Positions 15,578 to 22,868 of a stretch of DNA of 64,000 bases are shown piece after piece. The notes beneath the pieces are model-generated. The model saw only the letters and a list, made by a program, of their open reading frames with translations. It searched no databases and was not told the origin of the DNA. The position numbers and the translations under genes are program-made. The stretch's first letter is position 1, and each line of letters begins with the position of its first letter. Origin of the DNA: Halalkalirubrum salinum (GTDB lineage Archaea > Halobacteriota > Halobacteria > Halobacteriales > Haloferacaceae); assembly GCF_005543295.1 (NCBI RefSeq), contig NZ_SRSG01000023.1, positions 43,758 to 107,757 of the forward strand. Reading direction: 5' to 3'.

Positions 15578-15939
15578 GCCAGATCTGGGTGTGTCGAGGC
15601 TGCGATCGGGTTCGAGAGGTCGATGACGACGGCCATTGTGTTGAGTGTCGTCGAGCCCAACAGCGCCTCGTTACCGATGGTGGCGAGATCGACGAATCTG
15701 GCCCCAGCGGGACGTTGATACTCAGCGACGAGCCTGCAAGGCCCCTACGGTGGCATCACTCTGTTGAGTTCGACGGCTACAAGCACACCACGGCGTGCAG
15801 CCGAGTGATCGATTGCGACGACATCCGCGACGTGTTTTTAGATCCTGTCGACGAGTGGAACAAACGAGTCAAACCGGCGAATAGCTGCCCGACGTGTCAT
15901 GATTCGGTTCACCAGCGAGGCGAGTTCAATGCCGAGTGA
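15574..15939 (+). CDS. small protein with two zinc ribbons
   Basis: A 121-residue protein. An N-terminal ribbon CRGCDRVREVDDDGHCVEC is complete, and a second set of Cys residues (ACSRVIDC, SCPTCHDSVH) lies in the C-terminal half. The start overlaps the previous stop (ATGA) and the end overlaps the next gene by 11 bases, so the genes are translated together. DNA binding is likely, function unknown. Confidence 0.65.
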   Translation: MSQIWVCRGCDRVREVDDDGHCVECRRAQQRLVTDGGEIDESGPSGTLILSDEPARPLRWHHSVEFDGYKHTTACSRVIDCDDIRDVFLDPVDEWNKRVKPANSCPTCHDSVHQRGEFNAE

Positions 15940-16153
15940 TCGACCTGGAGACGACGTCGATCGCGAGGTGGATATCCTCCAGTTGTCGAGCGACCAGGCG
16001 GCCGCGTTGGGCGATGGGCGGCCGGTTGCGATCCATACTGGCGATCGGTCGATCTTCCTGGTGCCTGAGTCGGTTCGTATCTTTGATGCGCTCGCGGAGA
16101 TCGACGCGGAGGTGTCGTTTGAGTTTGCCACCGATCGCGAGGTGCTCGATTGA
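15929..16153 (+). CDS. small acidic protein next to the integrase
   Basis: A 74-residue acidic alpha/beta protein (VDILQLSSDQAAALGDGRPVAIHTGDRSIFLVPESVRIFDALAEID) without recognised motifs. The ATG at 15929 lies inside the end of the zinc-ribbon gene; its TGA overlaps the integrase ATG. Strict coupling to the integrase suggests a partner such as a directionality factor (inference). Confidence 0.6.
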   Translation: MPSDRPGDDVDREVDILQLSSDQAAALGDGRPVAIHTGDRSIFLVPESVRIFDALAEIDAEVSFEFATDREVLD

Positions 16154-17184
16154 TGCAGCGTGATCTGCAGTCGATCGGTCCTCGGGAGGCGATGCGATTG
16201 TATCTCGATGATCGGGTTGATCTACGGTCGAGATCGGTCGAGGCTCATAGGTACCGGCTGCGGCAGCTGGTGAAGTGGCTCGAAGCGGAGGGTTTTGATG
16301 ATCTGAATGATCTGACAGGGCGTGATTTGGCTCGGTTCCGTCATTACCGTGTTAGTGAGTGTGGGGTTGCACCTGCGACGTTGCGGGGGAATTCGTACAC
16401 CTACAAGGCGTTTTTTGATTTCTGTGAGTCGATCGAGGCGGTTCAGGATGGCCTTGCAGCAAAGGTTCGGATTCCGTCGTTGAATGAGGATGATCTGGTT
16501 CGTGATCATGATTTGCATCCTGATCGGGTGCGGTCGATTTTGGATCATATTGGTCGTTTCTCGTACGCTTCGCGGACTCATGCGATGTTGGCGTTGTTTT
16601 TCCATGTCGGCTGCCGATCGGGTGCGCTTCGGGGGCTTGATATTCGGGATGTGCATCTCGATGATCGGTATGTGGAGTTTCGACATCGGCCGGAGACGGA
16701 TACGCCGTTGAAGAACGGTCGTGATGGTGAGCGTCCGGTGGCGTTGGCGGATGAGGTCGCGACGATTTTGGGGGATTATTTCGAGGTGAATCGGGTTTCG
16801 CAGCGTGAGTCGTCGGGTCGGCGGCCGTTTTTCACGACTGCTCAGGGTCGGGTGAGTCAGTCGTCGATTCGTGAGTCGATGTATCGGGTTACTCGGCCGT
16901 GTATGATGGGTGATTGTCCGCACGATCGAGATCCTGAGACGTGTGAGGCGATGGAGACGGGGTTGGCGTGTAAGTGTCCGTCTTCGAGGGCTCCGCACGA
17001 TATTCGTTCTGCGTCGATTACTCGGATGCTTCGGGAGGATAAGCCCAGAGATGCGATCGAGAAGCGGGTGAATGCGACCGAGGAGGTCATCGAGGAGCAT
17101 TATGACGAGCGTACGCTGGAAGAACGGCGAGAATTTGCTCGGAATCGGATGGAAGAACGTCGTGATTATTTTGATGAAATCTGA
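16153..17184 (+). CDS. int: tyrosine integrase (SNJ2-like)
   Basis: A 343-residue tyrosine recombinase. The N-terminal 100 residues form a SAM-like core-binding domain (RSRSVEAHRYRLRQLVKWLEAEGF). Catalytic residues are R155 (HVGCRSGALRGL), K187 (TPLKNGR), H282 and R285 (PHDIRSA), H316 and the nucleophile Y317 (EEHYDER). A cysteine-rich insert (C250, C255, C264, C273, C275) before the second Arg box may bind zinc. I start at ATG 16153, which overlaps the preceding TGA; an upstream TTG is unlikely. The codons are richer in T (ggt, cgt, gat) than those of neighbours. It should recombine the 13-bp core at the tRNA-Tyr 3' end. Confidence 0.92.
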   Translation: MQRDLQSIGPREAMRLYLDDRVDLRSRSVEAHRYRLRQLVKWLEAEGFDDLNDLTGRDLARFRHYRVSECGVAPATLRGNSYTYKAFFDFCESIEAVQDGLAAKVRIPSLNEDDLVRDHDLHPDRVRSILDHIGRFSYASRTHAMLALFFHVGCRSGALRGLDIRDVHLDDRYVEFRHRPETDTPLKNGRDGERPVALADEVATILGDYFEVNRVSQRESSGRRPFFTTAQGRVSQSSIRESMYRVTRPCMMGDCPHDRDPETCEAMETGLACKCPSSRAPHDIRSASITRMLREDKPRDAIEKRVNATEEVIEEHYDERTLEERREFARNRMEERRDYFDEI

Positions 17185-17194
17185 CACTCACAAA

Positions 17195-17293
17195 ATGAGC
17201 TTACAAGACTCAATTCGTGCGATCTCAAGTCAACAACTTGATTGTTCGCAGCGGGGAGGGCGGACTTTCTTTCTGACCGATTCCGATTCGTAA
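17195..17293 (+). CDS. N-terminal fragment of the split zinc-finger gene
   Basis: ATG at 17195 lies 10 bases after the integrase stop and heads a 32-residue frame (MSLQDSIRAISSQQLDCSQR, then GGR and host-derived codons to TAA). The first 23 codons run in frame through the attR core at 17252-17264. In the circular virus the core would be followed by position 2729, and the same frame continues into the zinc-finger body. The host-side tail (TFFLTDSDS) is an artefact of integration. Confidence 0.7.
   Translation: MSLQDSIRAISSQQLDCSQRGGRTFFLTDSDS
17252..17264 (+). repeat. attR core (13-bp direct repeat)
   Basis: An exact copy of the last 13 bases of tRNA-Tyr (2716-2728), 67 bases after the integrase stop and inside the coding frame begun at 17195. 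The codons cgg-gga-ggg-cgg have the same reading frame at both ends. Confidence 0.8.
17265..17275 (+). terminator. probable original terminator of tRNA-Tyr
   Basis: CTTTCTTTCTG follows attR directly. Before integration it would have followed the tRNA 3' end, where T-rich runs stop archaeal transcription. No such run follows the tRNA now. Confidence 0.5.
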
Positions 17294-17295
17294 TT

Positions 17296-17319
17296 GACTG
17301 TAGATCGGCTTGTCCCCCG
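17296..17319 (+). repeat. second tRNA-Tyr fragment (24 bp) outside attR
   Basis: GACTGTAGATCGGCTTGTCC and the four following bases equal tRNA positions 2685-2708 (anticodon arm to T stem). It lies 31 bases beyond attR, in the opposite order from the intact tRNA, so it cannot be the core of the present element; a remnant of another event is likely. Confidence 0.6.
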
Positions 17320-17344
17320 CCCTCGTGAGCGGAGCGAACGAGGG
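17320..17344. repeat. hairpin CCCTCGT/ACGAGGG
   Basis: A 7-bp stem with an 11-base loop (GAGCGGAGCGA), followed by a T run (GTGTTTTTTG) at about 17353. Together they could end transcription coming from the tRNA side or from the provirus. No other signal is seen up to the next gene at 17484. Confidence 0.45.
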
Positions 17345-17483
17345 CTCGGAAGTGTGTTTTTTGTCCGGATTTACCAGGAATCGAGACTCAACATATCAGT
17401 TCACCTGTCAGAATAAATAGCAGTGCGTGTGTCAGAAATTCGAATTTGAGCTGAACGTGAATTCTACTGATAGGGCCTCGATT

Positions 17484-18230
17484 TCACTCGTGGGTTATTG
17501 AGCTGCTTGGCAGACTCGAAATAATCGATCGAGTAAGGGCAGGCTCGAGTCCACTATCCCGGTATCCTGCTGCCAAGTTGACGTCGACAGCCCAATACTG
17601 GTCCTCGGCATCTCTGACAAAATCAACTCCGACACCTCGGAGATCGAACCGTTCAACGAGTTGGCGAAGAGACGCTGCAAGTGCGGGTCTGACCTGTGTG
17701 TCGCCGACGAACTGTTTCTCGCCATAGAGTTTCGAGGTGACGCGTTTCCCTGCGATGTGTATCCGTTTCCCGTCATTAACCGCATAATACTTGTAATCAA
17801 CCGGCTCCGTCGGGATCAGCTCTTGATAGAAATCTCCCTCGCCGTTGAGTTCGGGTTCGCCGTCCCAGATGTAGTAGCCTTTTGCGACGTACTCGATCGT
17901 TGGTTTCACAAAAGAAACTGCAGGTGTGCGAAACCCCATCTCCGAAAGCGCTCGAAGACCGACCAGCCGTGAACTGAACAAAATCGTTGCCTGAAGGTTG
18001 TTCCACAGCGGCGTTCCCTCCCGATAAGCCTGCCGCAGAGCCGGGAGTGCGCTCAGGAGTGTCTTTTTGTTGACAATCACCGAGAGGCTGGCGATCTGTT
18101 CTACTGAGAGCTGAGATTGCGGATCGAAGAATCGAACTCGAAACCCTTCGTTCCGAAGACGATCGGCCACCTCCCTGAACACTGGCTTGTGCTTTTGACA
18201 CAGGATGCCGATATCACCGCTTTTTCCCAT
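17484..18230 (-). CDS. ATP-grasp family protein
   Basis: A 248-residue protein. The order is an N-terminal Rossmann-like part (IGILCQKHKPVFREVADRLRNEGFRVRFFDP), a middle with YYIWDGEPELNGEGDFYQELIP and the lysine/acid pairs of an ATP-grasp nucleotide pocket (YYAVNDGKRIHIAGKRV), and the metal-binding end RGVGVDFVRDAEDQYWAVDVNLAAGY with the typical D/N pair. It is RimK-like but shorter than classic ligases. The family joins a carboxylate to an amine or thiol using ATP; the substrate is unknown. It stands alone between the provirus and the P450 gene. Confidence 0.7.
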   Translation of the reverse strand: MGKSGDIGILCQKHKPVFREVADRLRNEGFRVRFFDPQSQLSVEQIASLSVIVNKKTLLSALPALRQAYREGTPLWNNLQATILFSSRLVGLRALSEMGFRTPAVSFVKPTIEYVAKGYYIWDGEPELNGEGDFYQELIPTEPVDYKYYAVNDGKRIHIAGKRVTSKLYGEKQFVGDTQVRPALAASLRQLVERFDLRGVGVDFVRDAEDQYWAVDVNLAAGYRDSGLEPALTRSIISSLPSSSITHE

Positions 18231-18375
18231 GGTCGGAATCTACATTGCTGTTCAAGCGCGGATCTGAATAGCATTCGGGTGCGTAATTGAACGAGTTCAC
18301 CAACAGTCCGCCTGTGTCGTGGAAAATCAAAGGCGTTGGAAGTGTGATACGCACCGAAAAGTTCTATTCAATTTA

Positions 18376-19611
18376 TTATCGCTCGTCGTATCGGATCGGC
18401 AACGATTCCACGCCGTAGATGAACGAACTCCGGGTTGGTTGGAGGGGTGCCTCGGCGAGTTGTACGTTTTCGACGCGATCGAGTAACTCCGACAGTCCGA
18501 CTTTGGCTTCGAGTCGGGCCAGCGGCGCGCCCAGACAGTAATGTGTCCCGTAACCGAACCCGAGATGCTGGTTTGGCGATCGGTCCGGTCGGAACGCATC
18601 GGCCGCTTCAAACTGCCGTTCGTCGCGGTTCGCGGAGCCAAGCCAGGCAATGATACGATCACCTGCACCGATAGTCTCTCCATGCATCGTCACGTCTTCG
18701 GTGGCGACCCGGCTCATGGCCTGGACTGGCGATCGATATCGCAGCACCTCTTCGATCGCGCTCGTGAGCGCGCGATCGTCCCCACGCAGCTCGTCGAACA
18801 AGTCGGCGTCTACCTCGGCGAAACACCGAACCGCGTTCGCGATGAGATTTGATGTCGTGATGTTCCCTGCAACGAGCAGCAGGATACACATTCCGAGCGC
18901 CTCCTCCTGGGAGAGTCGTTCCCCCGAACTGGACTCGGCGGTGACGATAACAGAGAGGAGATCTTCTTGGGGGTTCTCACGGCGGTCCTCTATCATCTCC
19001 AAGAAGTACTGTGCCATCTCCATCTGGATCTGCTGCTGGCGGTCCGCGAACGCGTCTACGCTCTCATCGTCGCTTGCGGCTTCGACGAGCGTGTCCGACC
19101 ACGTCTTGAATCGATCGCGGTCCGACGACGGGACGCCGAGCAGTTCAGCAATGACCGTTACCGGAAACGGATACGCGAGGTCCTTGACGATATCCAATTG
19201 CTCGTCTGCCCCAACGGCATCGTCGAGCAACTCGCCAGCCAGCTCGCGGAAGTGAGGTTCGCGATCGGCGAGGGCACGGGGTTGGAACCAGTCGTCTACG
19301 ACGCCTCGAAGCTCGTCGTGGCGGGGCGGGTCCTGGAACAACATCGTATCGAAGATCAATCCCTCTCCCGGCCGTTCGGGTTCGACAAAATCGTCTGCCT
19401 CCCGAGGGTTTACTGAGAACACAGCGTCGTCGTCCAACACGCGCTTCACGTCTTCGTATCGGAAGATGTCCCACGTACGACGCTCCGGATCGTATCGAAC
19501 TGGGGCCTCCTCACGCATCCGCTCGTACCACTCGAAGGGTTCGAGCCATGACTCACGATCCTGCAGTTCTTTGGGGACGGCTTGGAGTCCTTGTGGGCCT
19601 GCTGAACTCAT
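18376..19611 (-). CDS. cytochrome P450
   Basis: A 411-residue soluble P450 of bacterial class. The heme ligand is C359 in LGFGYGTHYCLGAPLARLE. The I helix has the oxygen-activating region ILLLVAGNITTSNLI, and the K helix motif ExxR is in IEEVLRYRSPV. No membrane anchor is present. It needs an electron donor such as a ferredoxin; none lies next to it, although a 2Fe-2S protein is encoded at 31981. Substrate unknown. The sequence type is close to CYP109/CYP107-like bacterial enzymes and may have been acquired from bacteria (inference). Confidence 0.93.
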   Translation of the reverse strand: MSSAGPQGLQAVPKELQDRESWLEPFEWYERMREEAPVRYDPERRTWDIFRYEDVKRVLDDDAVFSVNPREADDFVEPERPGEGLIFDTMLFQDPPRHDELRGVVDDWFQPRALADREPHFRELAGELLDDAVGADEQLDIVKDLAYPFPVTVIAELLGVPSSDRDRFKTWSDTLVEAASDDESVDAFADRQQQIQMEMAQYFLEMIEDRRENPQEDLLSVIVTAESSSGERLSQEEALGMCILLLVAGNITTSNLIANAVRCFAEVDADLFDELRGDDRALTSAIEEVLRYRSPVQAMSRVATEDVTMHGETIGAGDRIIAWLGSANRDERQFEAADAFRPDRSPNQHLGFGYGTHYCLGAPLARLEAKVGLSELLDRVENVQLAEAPLQPTRSSFIYGVESLPIRYDER

Positions 19612-19725
19612 GGCTTTGAATTTGGGGACGAATATTCTAAAACTCTCCGTCGGTTATTCGATCGAACGTCCTGGCTCTCTTCTTTGCCTCACTCTCACAG
19701 GGTGGAACTGTTCGGGCTGACAGAA

Positions 19726-19838
19726 CTATAGTAGCGTTTGCAATTATTTTCCCACTTCGATTCAGGAACTGCTGGTTCACGCTCTCTCGGACTACATTTC
19801 GAGATGGCTGTTGCAAAGAGTTGCAAACGTTACTATAG
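19726..19838. mobile_element. MITE-like element, 113 bp
   Basis: CTATAGTAGCGTTTGCAA at the left end matches the inverted right end TTGCAAACGTTACTATAG in 17 of 18 positions. A second TTGCAAA lies just inside the right end. There is no coding capacity. No clear target duplication is seen, although CTGACAGAA and CTGACCGAA flank it at a small offset. It is probably a non-autonomous element moved by a related insertion sequence elsewhere. Nothing else is seen between 19612 and 20058. Confidence 0.6.
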
Positions 19839-20058
19839 CTCCTGACCGAACAGTATTTTCGAATGAGAGATCCAGCGGAATAAACGCTGGGCGGACTACA
19901 TGCGCCTATGGAAGTCTTGCACCGGAGAATTACAATTCACTGTACTCTGAAATCTCGTTTGAAAATTGTGAATACTTAGATACCACCGATCGGTTGAGAC
20001 TACCCAATAGCGATTTCGCACGCATCGATCGGATACTGTCGCTCTCCGATTGTTGCGT

Positions 20059-20316
20059 TTAGTGCGTCGATTCAACGCGCTCTCCTCGTATCGAGAAGTA
20101 AATTAGTATCCCGAGCAGGCCGGGAACCAGACCCGCTAAAAATAACAACGCGATGCCAACGCCCCATTGCCACGCCCAGTCACTCCCTCGAGATTTCGCA
20201 TCTTGGTAGACCCATCGACCGATTAACCCGAAAACGATGAACAGAACCAGGAGGACCATCAGGACGAAAATTAGTAACTCTGGACCGAAAGGGAACTGCA
20301 ATATATGGAGTGGCAT
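20059..20316 (-). CDS. two-span membrane protein (PLDc_N-like)
   Basis: An 85-residue protein with two membrane helices (LLIFVLMVLLVLFIVFGLIGRWVY and GVGIALLFLAGLVPGLLGILIYF) around the linker QDAKSRGSDWAW. This two-helix plan, with a W/D-rich turn and a Y-F-S-I-R end, resembles the short PLDc_N family of membrane proteins. Function unknown. Confidence 0.65.
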   Translation of the reverse strand: MPLHILQFPFGPELLIFVLMVLLVLFIVFGLIGRWVYQDAKSRGSDWAWQWGVGIALLFLAGLVPGLLGILIYFSIRGERVESTH

Positions 20317-20597
20317 AATCTGAGGCTTTCTTAGAATTATTTAAATTTTTTCACCGAAATTGGTGCGGTCTCTATCGACTGTGCCGAGAATCGTCCGTAT
20401 TGAGGTTCGATCGTGCTTCACTGAGGAGACACCACAAGCATGTAGCAGAATATAGAGACACATCCCAACCGCGTTTTTTATTGGAGAGCTATCGCTTTTG
20501 GTAGGATGTATATGAACGACGCTCCGGTAGTAACTTCGACGAGATTTGTTCAAGGATCGTTCGGACACAGTCAGGATACTGGATTTTTCTCACAGTA

Positions 20598-22796
20598 ATG
20601 GGGAAGCAACTAGAGCGCGATTTGGGTCTTCCAGCAGTAACGGCGATTAGCATCGGCGCGATGGTCGGCAGCGGCATCTTTATTCTGCCTGGGTTGGCGA
20701 TGAAAATGGCTGGGCCTGCGGTCGTGTTTGCGTACTTTCTCGCGGGCGTACTCGTGTTGCCGGCGGCGCTGAGCAAATCCGAGATGGCAACGGCGATGCC
20801 CGAGGCTGGAGGGACGTATCTGTATATCGAGCGAGCGATGGGGCCGCTGTTCGGGACAATTGCCGGCGTCGGGACGTGGTTTTCGCTGACATTCAAAGGC
20901 GCGCTCGCGTTGGTGGGCGGTGCCCCGTATCTAGTATTGTTGTTCGACCTCCCGGTGACACCCGTTGCGCTGGCAGTCGCCGCTTTGTTGATCGTTTTAA
21001 ATATCGTCGGGGCGAAACAGACCGGACGGATGCAGATCGCGATCGTCGCGGTCATGCTGGCCGTAATGATCTGGTTCATTGTCGTCGGGGCCCCAAGCGT
21101 CGAGGGTGCCCGATTCGAGGGGTTCTTCGGCAGCGGATATGAAGGAATCTTGGGCGCGACTGGATTTGTGTTCGTCTCCTACGCGGGCGTGACCAAGATC
21201 GCCAGTGTTGCCGAGGAGGTAGAGAACCCAGATCGGAATCTTCCACTGGGCATCTTAGGCTCACTGATTATTACCGCAGGGATCTACGTCGCGATCGTGA
21301 CCGTAATGGTCGGTGTCGCAGACGAGGCAGCGCTCACCAACACGGATACGCCGATGCAGGTCGCGGCTAGTGCCGCGCTACCCACAGTCGGCGTCGCAGC
21401 CGTCGTGGTCGCTGCGCTGCTTGCCTTGATCAGCACTGCAAACGCGGGAATTCTCTCCTCGTCGCGGTATCCATTCGCGATGAGTCGCGACGGGTTGGCC
21501 CCCGGCATCTTCGAGAGAGTTAGCGATCGATTCGAGACGCCAGTCAACGCGATCACGATCACGGGCGGAGTGTTGCTCCTCCTCATCGCGTTTGTGCCGA
21601 TCGACGACATCGCCAAACTGGCCAGCGCGTTTAAGATTCTCGTGTTCATCCTGATCAACGTCGCCCTCATCGCCTTTCGTCAGGGATCGATCGAGGCCTA
21701 TAACCCCAGTTTCACGTCGCCGCTTTATCCCGTCCCGCAACTGGTGGGGATTGTCGGTGGGTTCGTCCTGCTTCGGTACATCGGATTTGTTCCGCTGGTC
21801 GGAGCCGTTGTGATCATTGCCGGCTCAATGGCGTGGTATTACGCATTCGTCTATCGTCGCGGCGGCGTTGCCCGCGAGGGAGCGATGACCGACGCCCTTC
21901 GTCGCAGTGTCGGCAGAGACGTGGTCGAACAAACTGAATCAGAGATTGAAACCGACAGCAACGAGGTCCTTGTGGCGGTTACAGAGCAGACTGACCCTGC
22001 TGTCGAGCAATCATTAATCGACCTTGCGAGAGACCTCGCGCGAACTCGAGAAGGAGGAATTCGAGTCGCCCAGTTCGACGAGATACCCGATCAGACACCC
22101 CTTCCACAGTCAGCCGCGACTCTCACAGAGGCTGATCAGGCGTTCGAAACTCGAATGACCAATCGGGCAACCGATTCGAAAATTCCGATCCGCTATGGTG
22201 AGGTCGTCAGCCACGACACTCGACACGCTATCGTCAACTACGCTGATGAAGTTGAGGCCGATACGCTACTAATCGAGCGATCGACTGGATCAAAGACGCT
22301 CCTCGGTCGCGACACAGACTGGATCGAAGATCACGCACCCTGTGATGTTATCGAGGTTTCGAATTTTGATCACGACACCGTCAAGCACATCGGTGTCATC
22401 ACCGATAAGGGACCATTCGATCCAACCAAGGTTGCGTTGGCCGATGCACTGGCGACCGCAGTCGGCGCCACGATCACATTCTACTTCGCTGTGGATGCAA
22501 ATGCACCCGAAAGCCGGCGGAACACCACTGCGGATTACCTTTCGGAGTTGGTGGCACTCTGTGAATCACCGGTCGAGACTCGGATCCTCGAGTCGACCAC
22601 TGATGACGCAATTGAACTCGCGGCCAACGATTCCGACGTCCTCGTCGTCAGCGGCATACAAAACGACCTCACAGATCGACTATTTACTCGAGGGTCGGAT
22701 CCTGTGACGGCTGGAACCGAACACGGGACACTTCTCGTCTATGGAGTGAGCCAACCGGGACGACTGCGCCGAGCAGTCGAACGGCGACTGTTCTAA
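20598..22796 (+). CDS. APC-family amino acid permease with Usp-like C-terminal domain
   Basis: A 732-residue protein. Residues 1-420 have about 12 membrane helices with the APC signature in the first (ISIGAMVGSGIFILPGL). Residues about 450-732 are soluble and contain two repeats of universal-stress-protein type (VLVAVTEQTDPAVEQSLIDLARDLA, then KHIGVITDKGPFDPTKVALADALA). This fusion is common in haloarchaea; the tail may sense nucleotides and gate uptake. Substrate is probably an amino acid or amine. ATG at 20598 follows a 280-base gap without other genes. Confidence 0.88.
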   Translation: MGKQLERDLGLPAVTAISIGAMVGSGIFILPGLAMKMAGPAVVFAYFLAGVLVLPAALSKSEMATAMPEAGGTYLYIERAMGPLFGTIAGVGTWFSLTFKGALALVGGAPYLVLLFDLPVTPVALAVAALLIVLNIVGAKQTGRMQIAIVAVMLAVMIWFIVVGAPSVEGARFEGFFGSGYEGILGATGFVFVSYAGVTKIASVAEEVENPDRNLPLGILGSLIITAGIYVAIVTVMVGVADEAALTNTDTPMQVAASAALPTVGVAAVVVAALLALISTANAGILSSSRYPFAMSRDGLAPGIFERVSDRFETPVNAITITGGVLLLLIAFVPIDDIAKLASAFKILVFILINVALIAFRQGSIEAYNPSFTSPLYPVPQLVGIVGGFVLLRYIGFVPLVGAVVIIAGSMAWYYAFVYRRGGVAREGAMTDALRRSVGRDVVEQTESEIETDSNEVLVAVTEQTDPAVEQSLIDLARDLARTREGGIRVAQFDEIPDQTPLPQSAATLTEADQAFETRMTNRATDSKIPIRYGEVVSHDTRHAIVNYADEVEADTLLIERSTGSKTLLGRDTDWIEDHAPCDVIEVSNFDHDTVKHIGVITDKGPFDPTKVALADALATAVGATITFYFAVDANAPESRRNTTADYLSELVALCESPVETRILESTTDDAIELAANDSDVLVVSGIQNDLTDRLFTRGSDPVTAGTEHGTLLVYGVSQPGRLRRAVERRLF

Positions 22797-22824
22797 CTGA
22801 CGATCTGTACCTATCTACGGTCAG

Positions 22825-22863
22825 GATCTCACAAACGTGGGTCCGATCTCACAAACGTGGGTC
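22825..22863. repeat. 20-bp tandem repeat, two copies
   Basis: GATCTCACAAACGTGGGTC occurs at 22825-22843 and again at 22845-22863, with one base between. It lies between the convergent ends of the permease and the thiamine-diphosphate enzyme. Confidence 0.6.
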
Positions 22864-22868
22864 AGAAG

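Larger units (their letters stand above)
2716..17264. mobile_element. integrated pleolipovirus-like provirus (~14.5 kb)
   Basis: The element runs from the tRNA-Tyr 3' end to a 13-bp copy of it (CGGGGAGGGCGGA) at 17252-17264, next to a tyrosine integrase. Inside are gene types typical of pleolipoviruses: a winged-helix replication-protein candidate, and a minus-strand operon of small membrane proteins, a spike candidate with export signal and C-terminal anchor, further membrane proteins and a P-loop ATPase. The three-small-genes-plus-integrase operon and insertion at a tRNA 3' end recall the temperate virus SNJ2. No HUH Rep or protein-primed polymerase was seen, which favours the betapleolipovirus-like branch (inference). 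Size is in the range of known pleolipovirus genomes. All core genes look intact, so mobility is plausible. Confidence 0.85.

Noticed and set aside
17296..17319. 24-bp tRNA-Tyr copy as the attachment core of the provirus
   Set aside because: Longer than the 13-bp repeat, but what follows it is not tRNA-like, and using it would not restore the split zinc-finger gene from its ATG. The 13-bp repeat explains the tRNA 3' end, the T-rich host flank and the reading frame.
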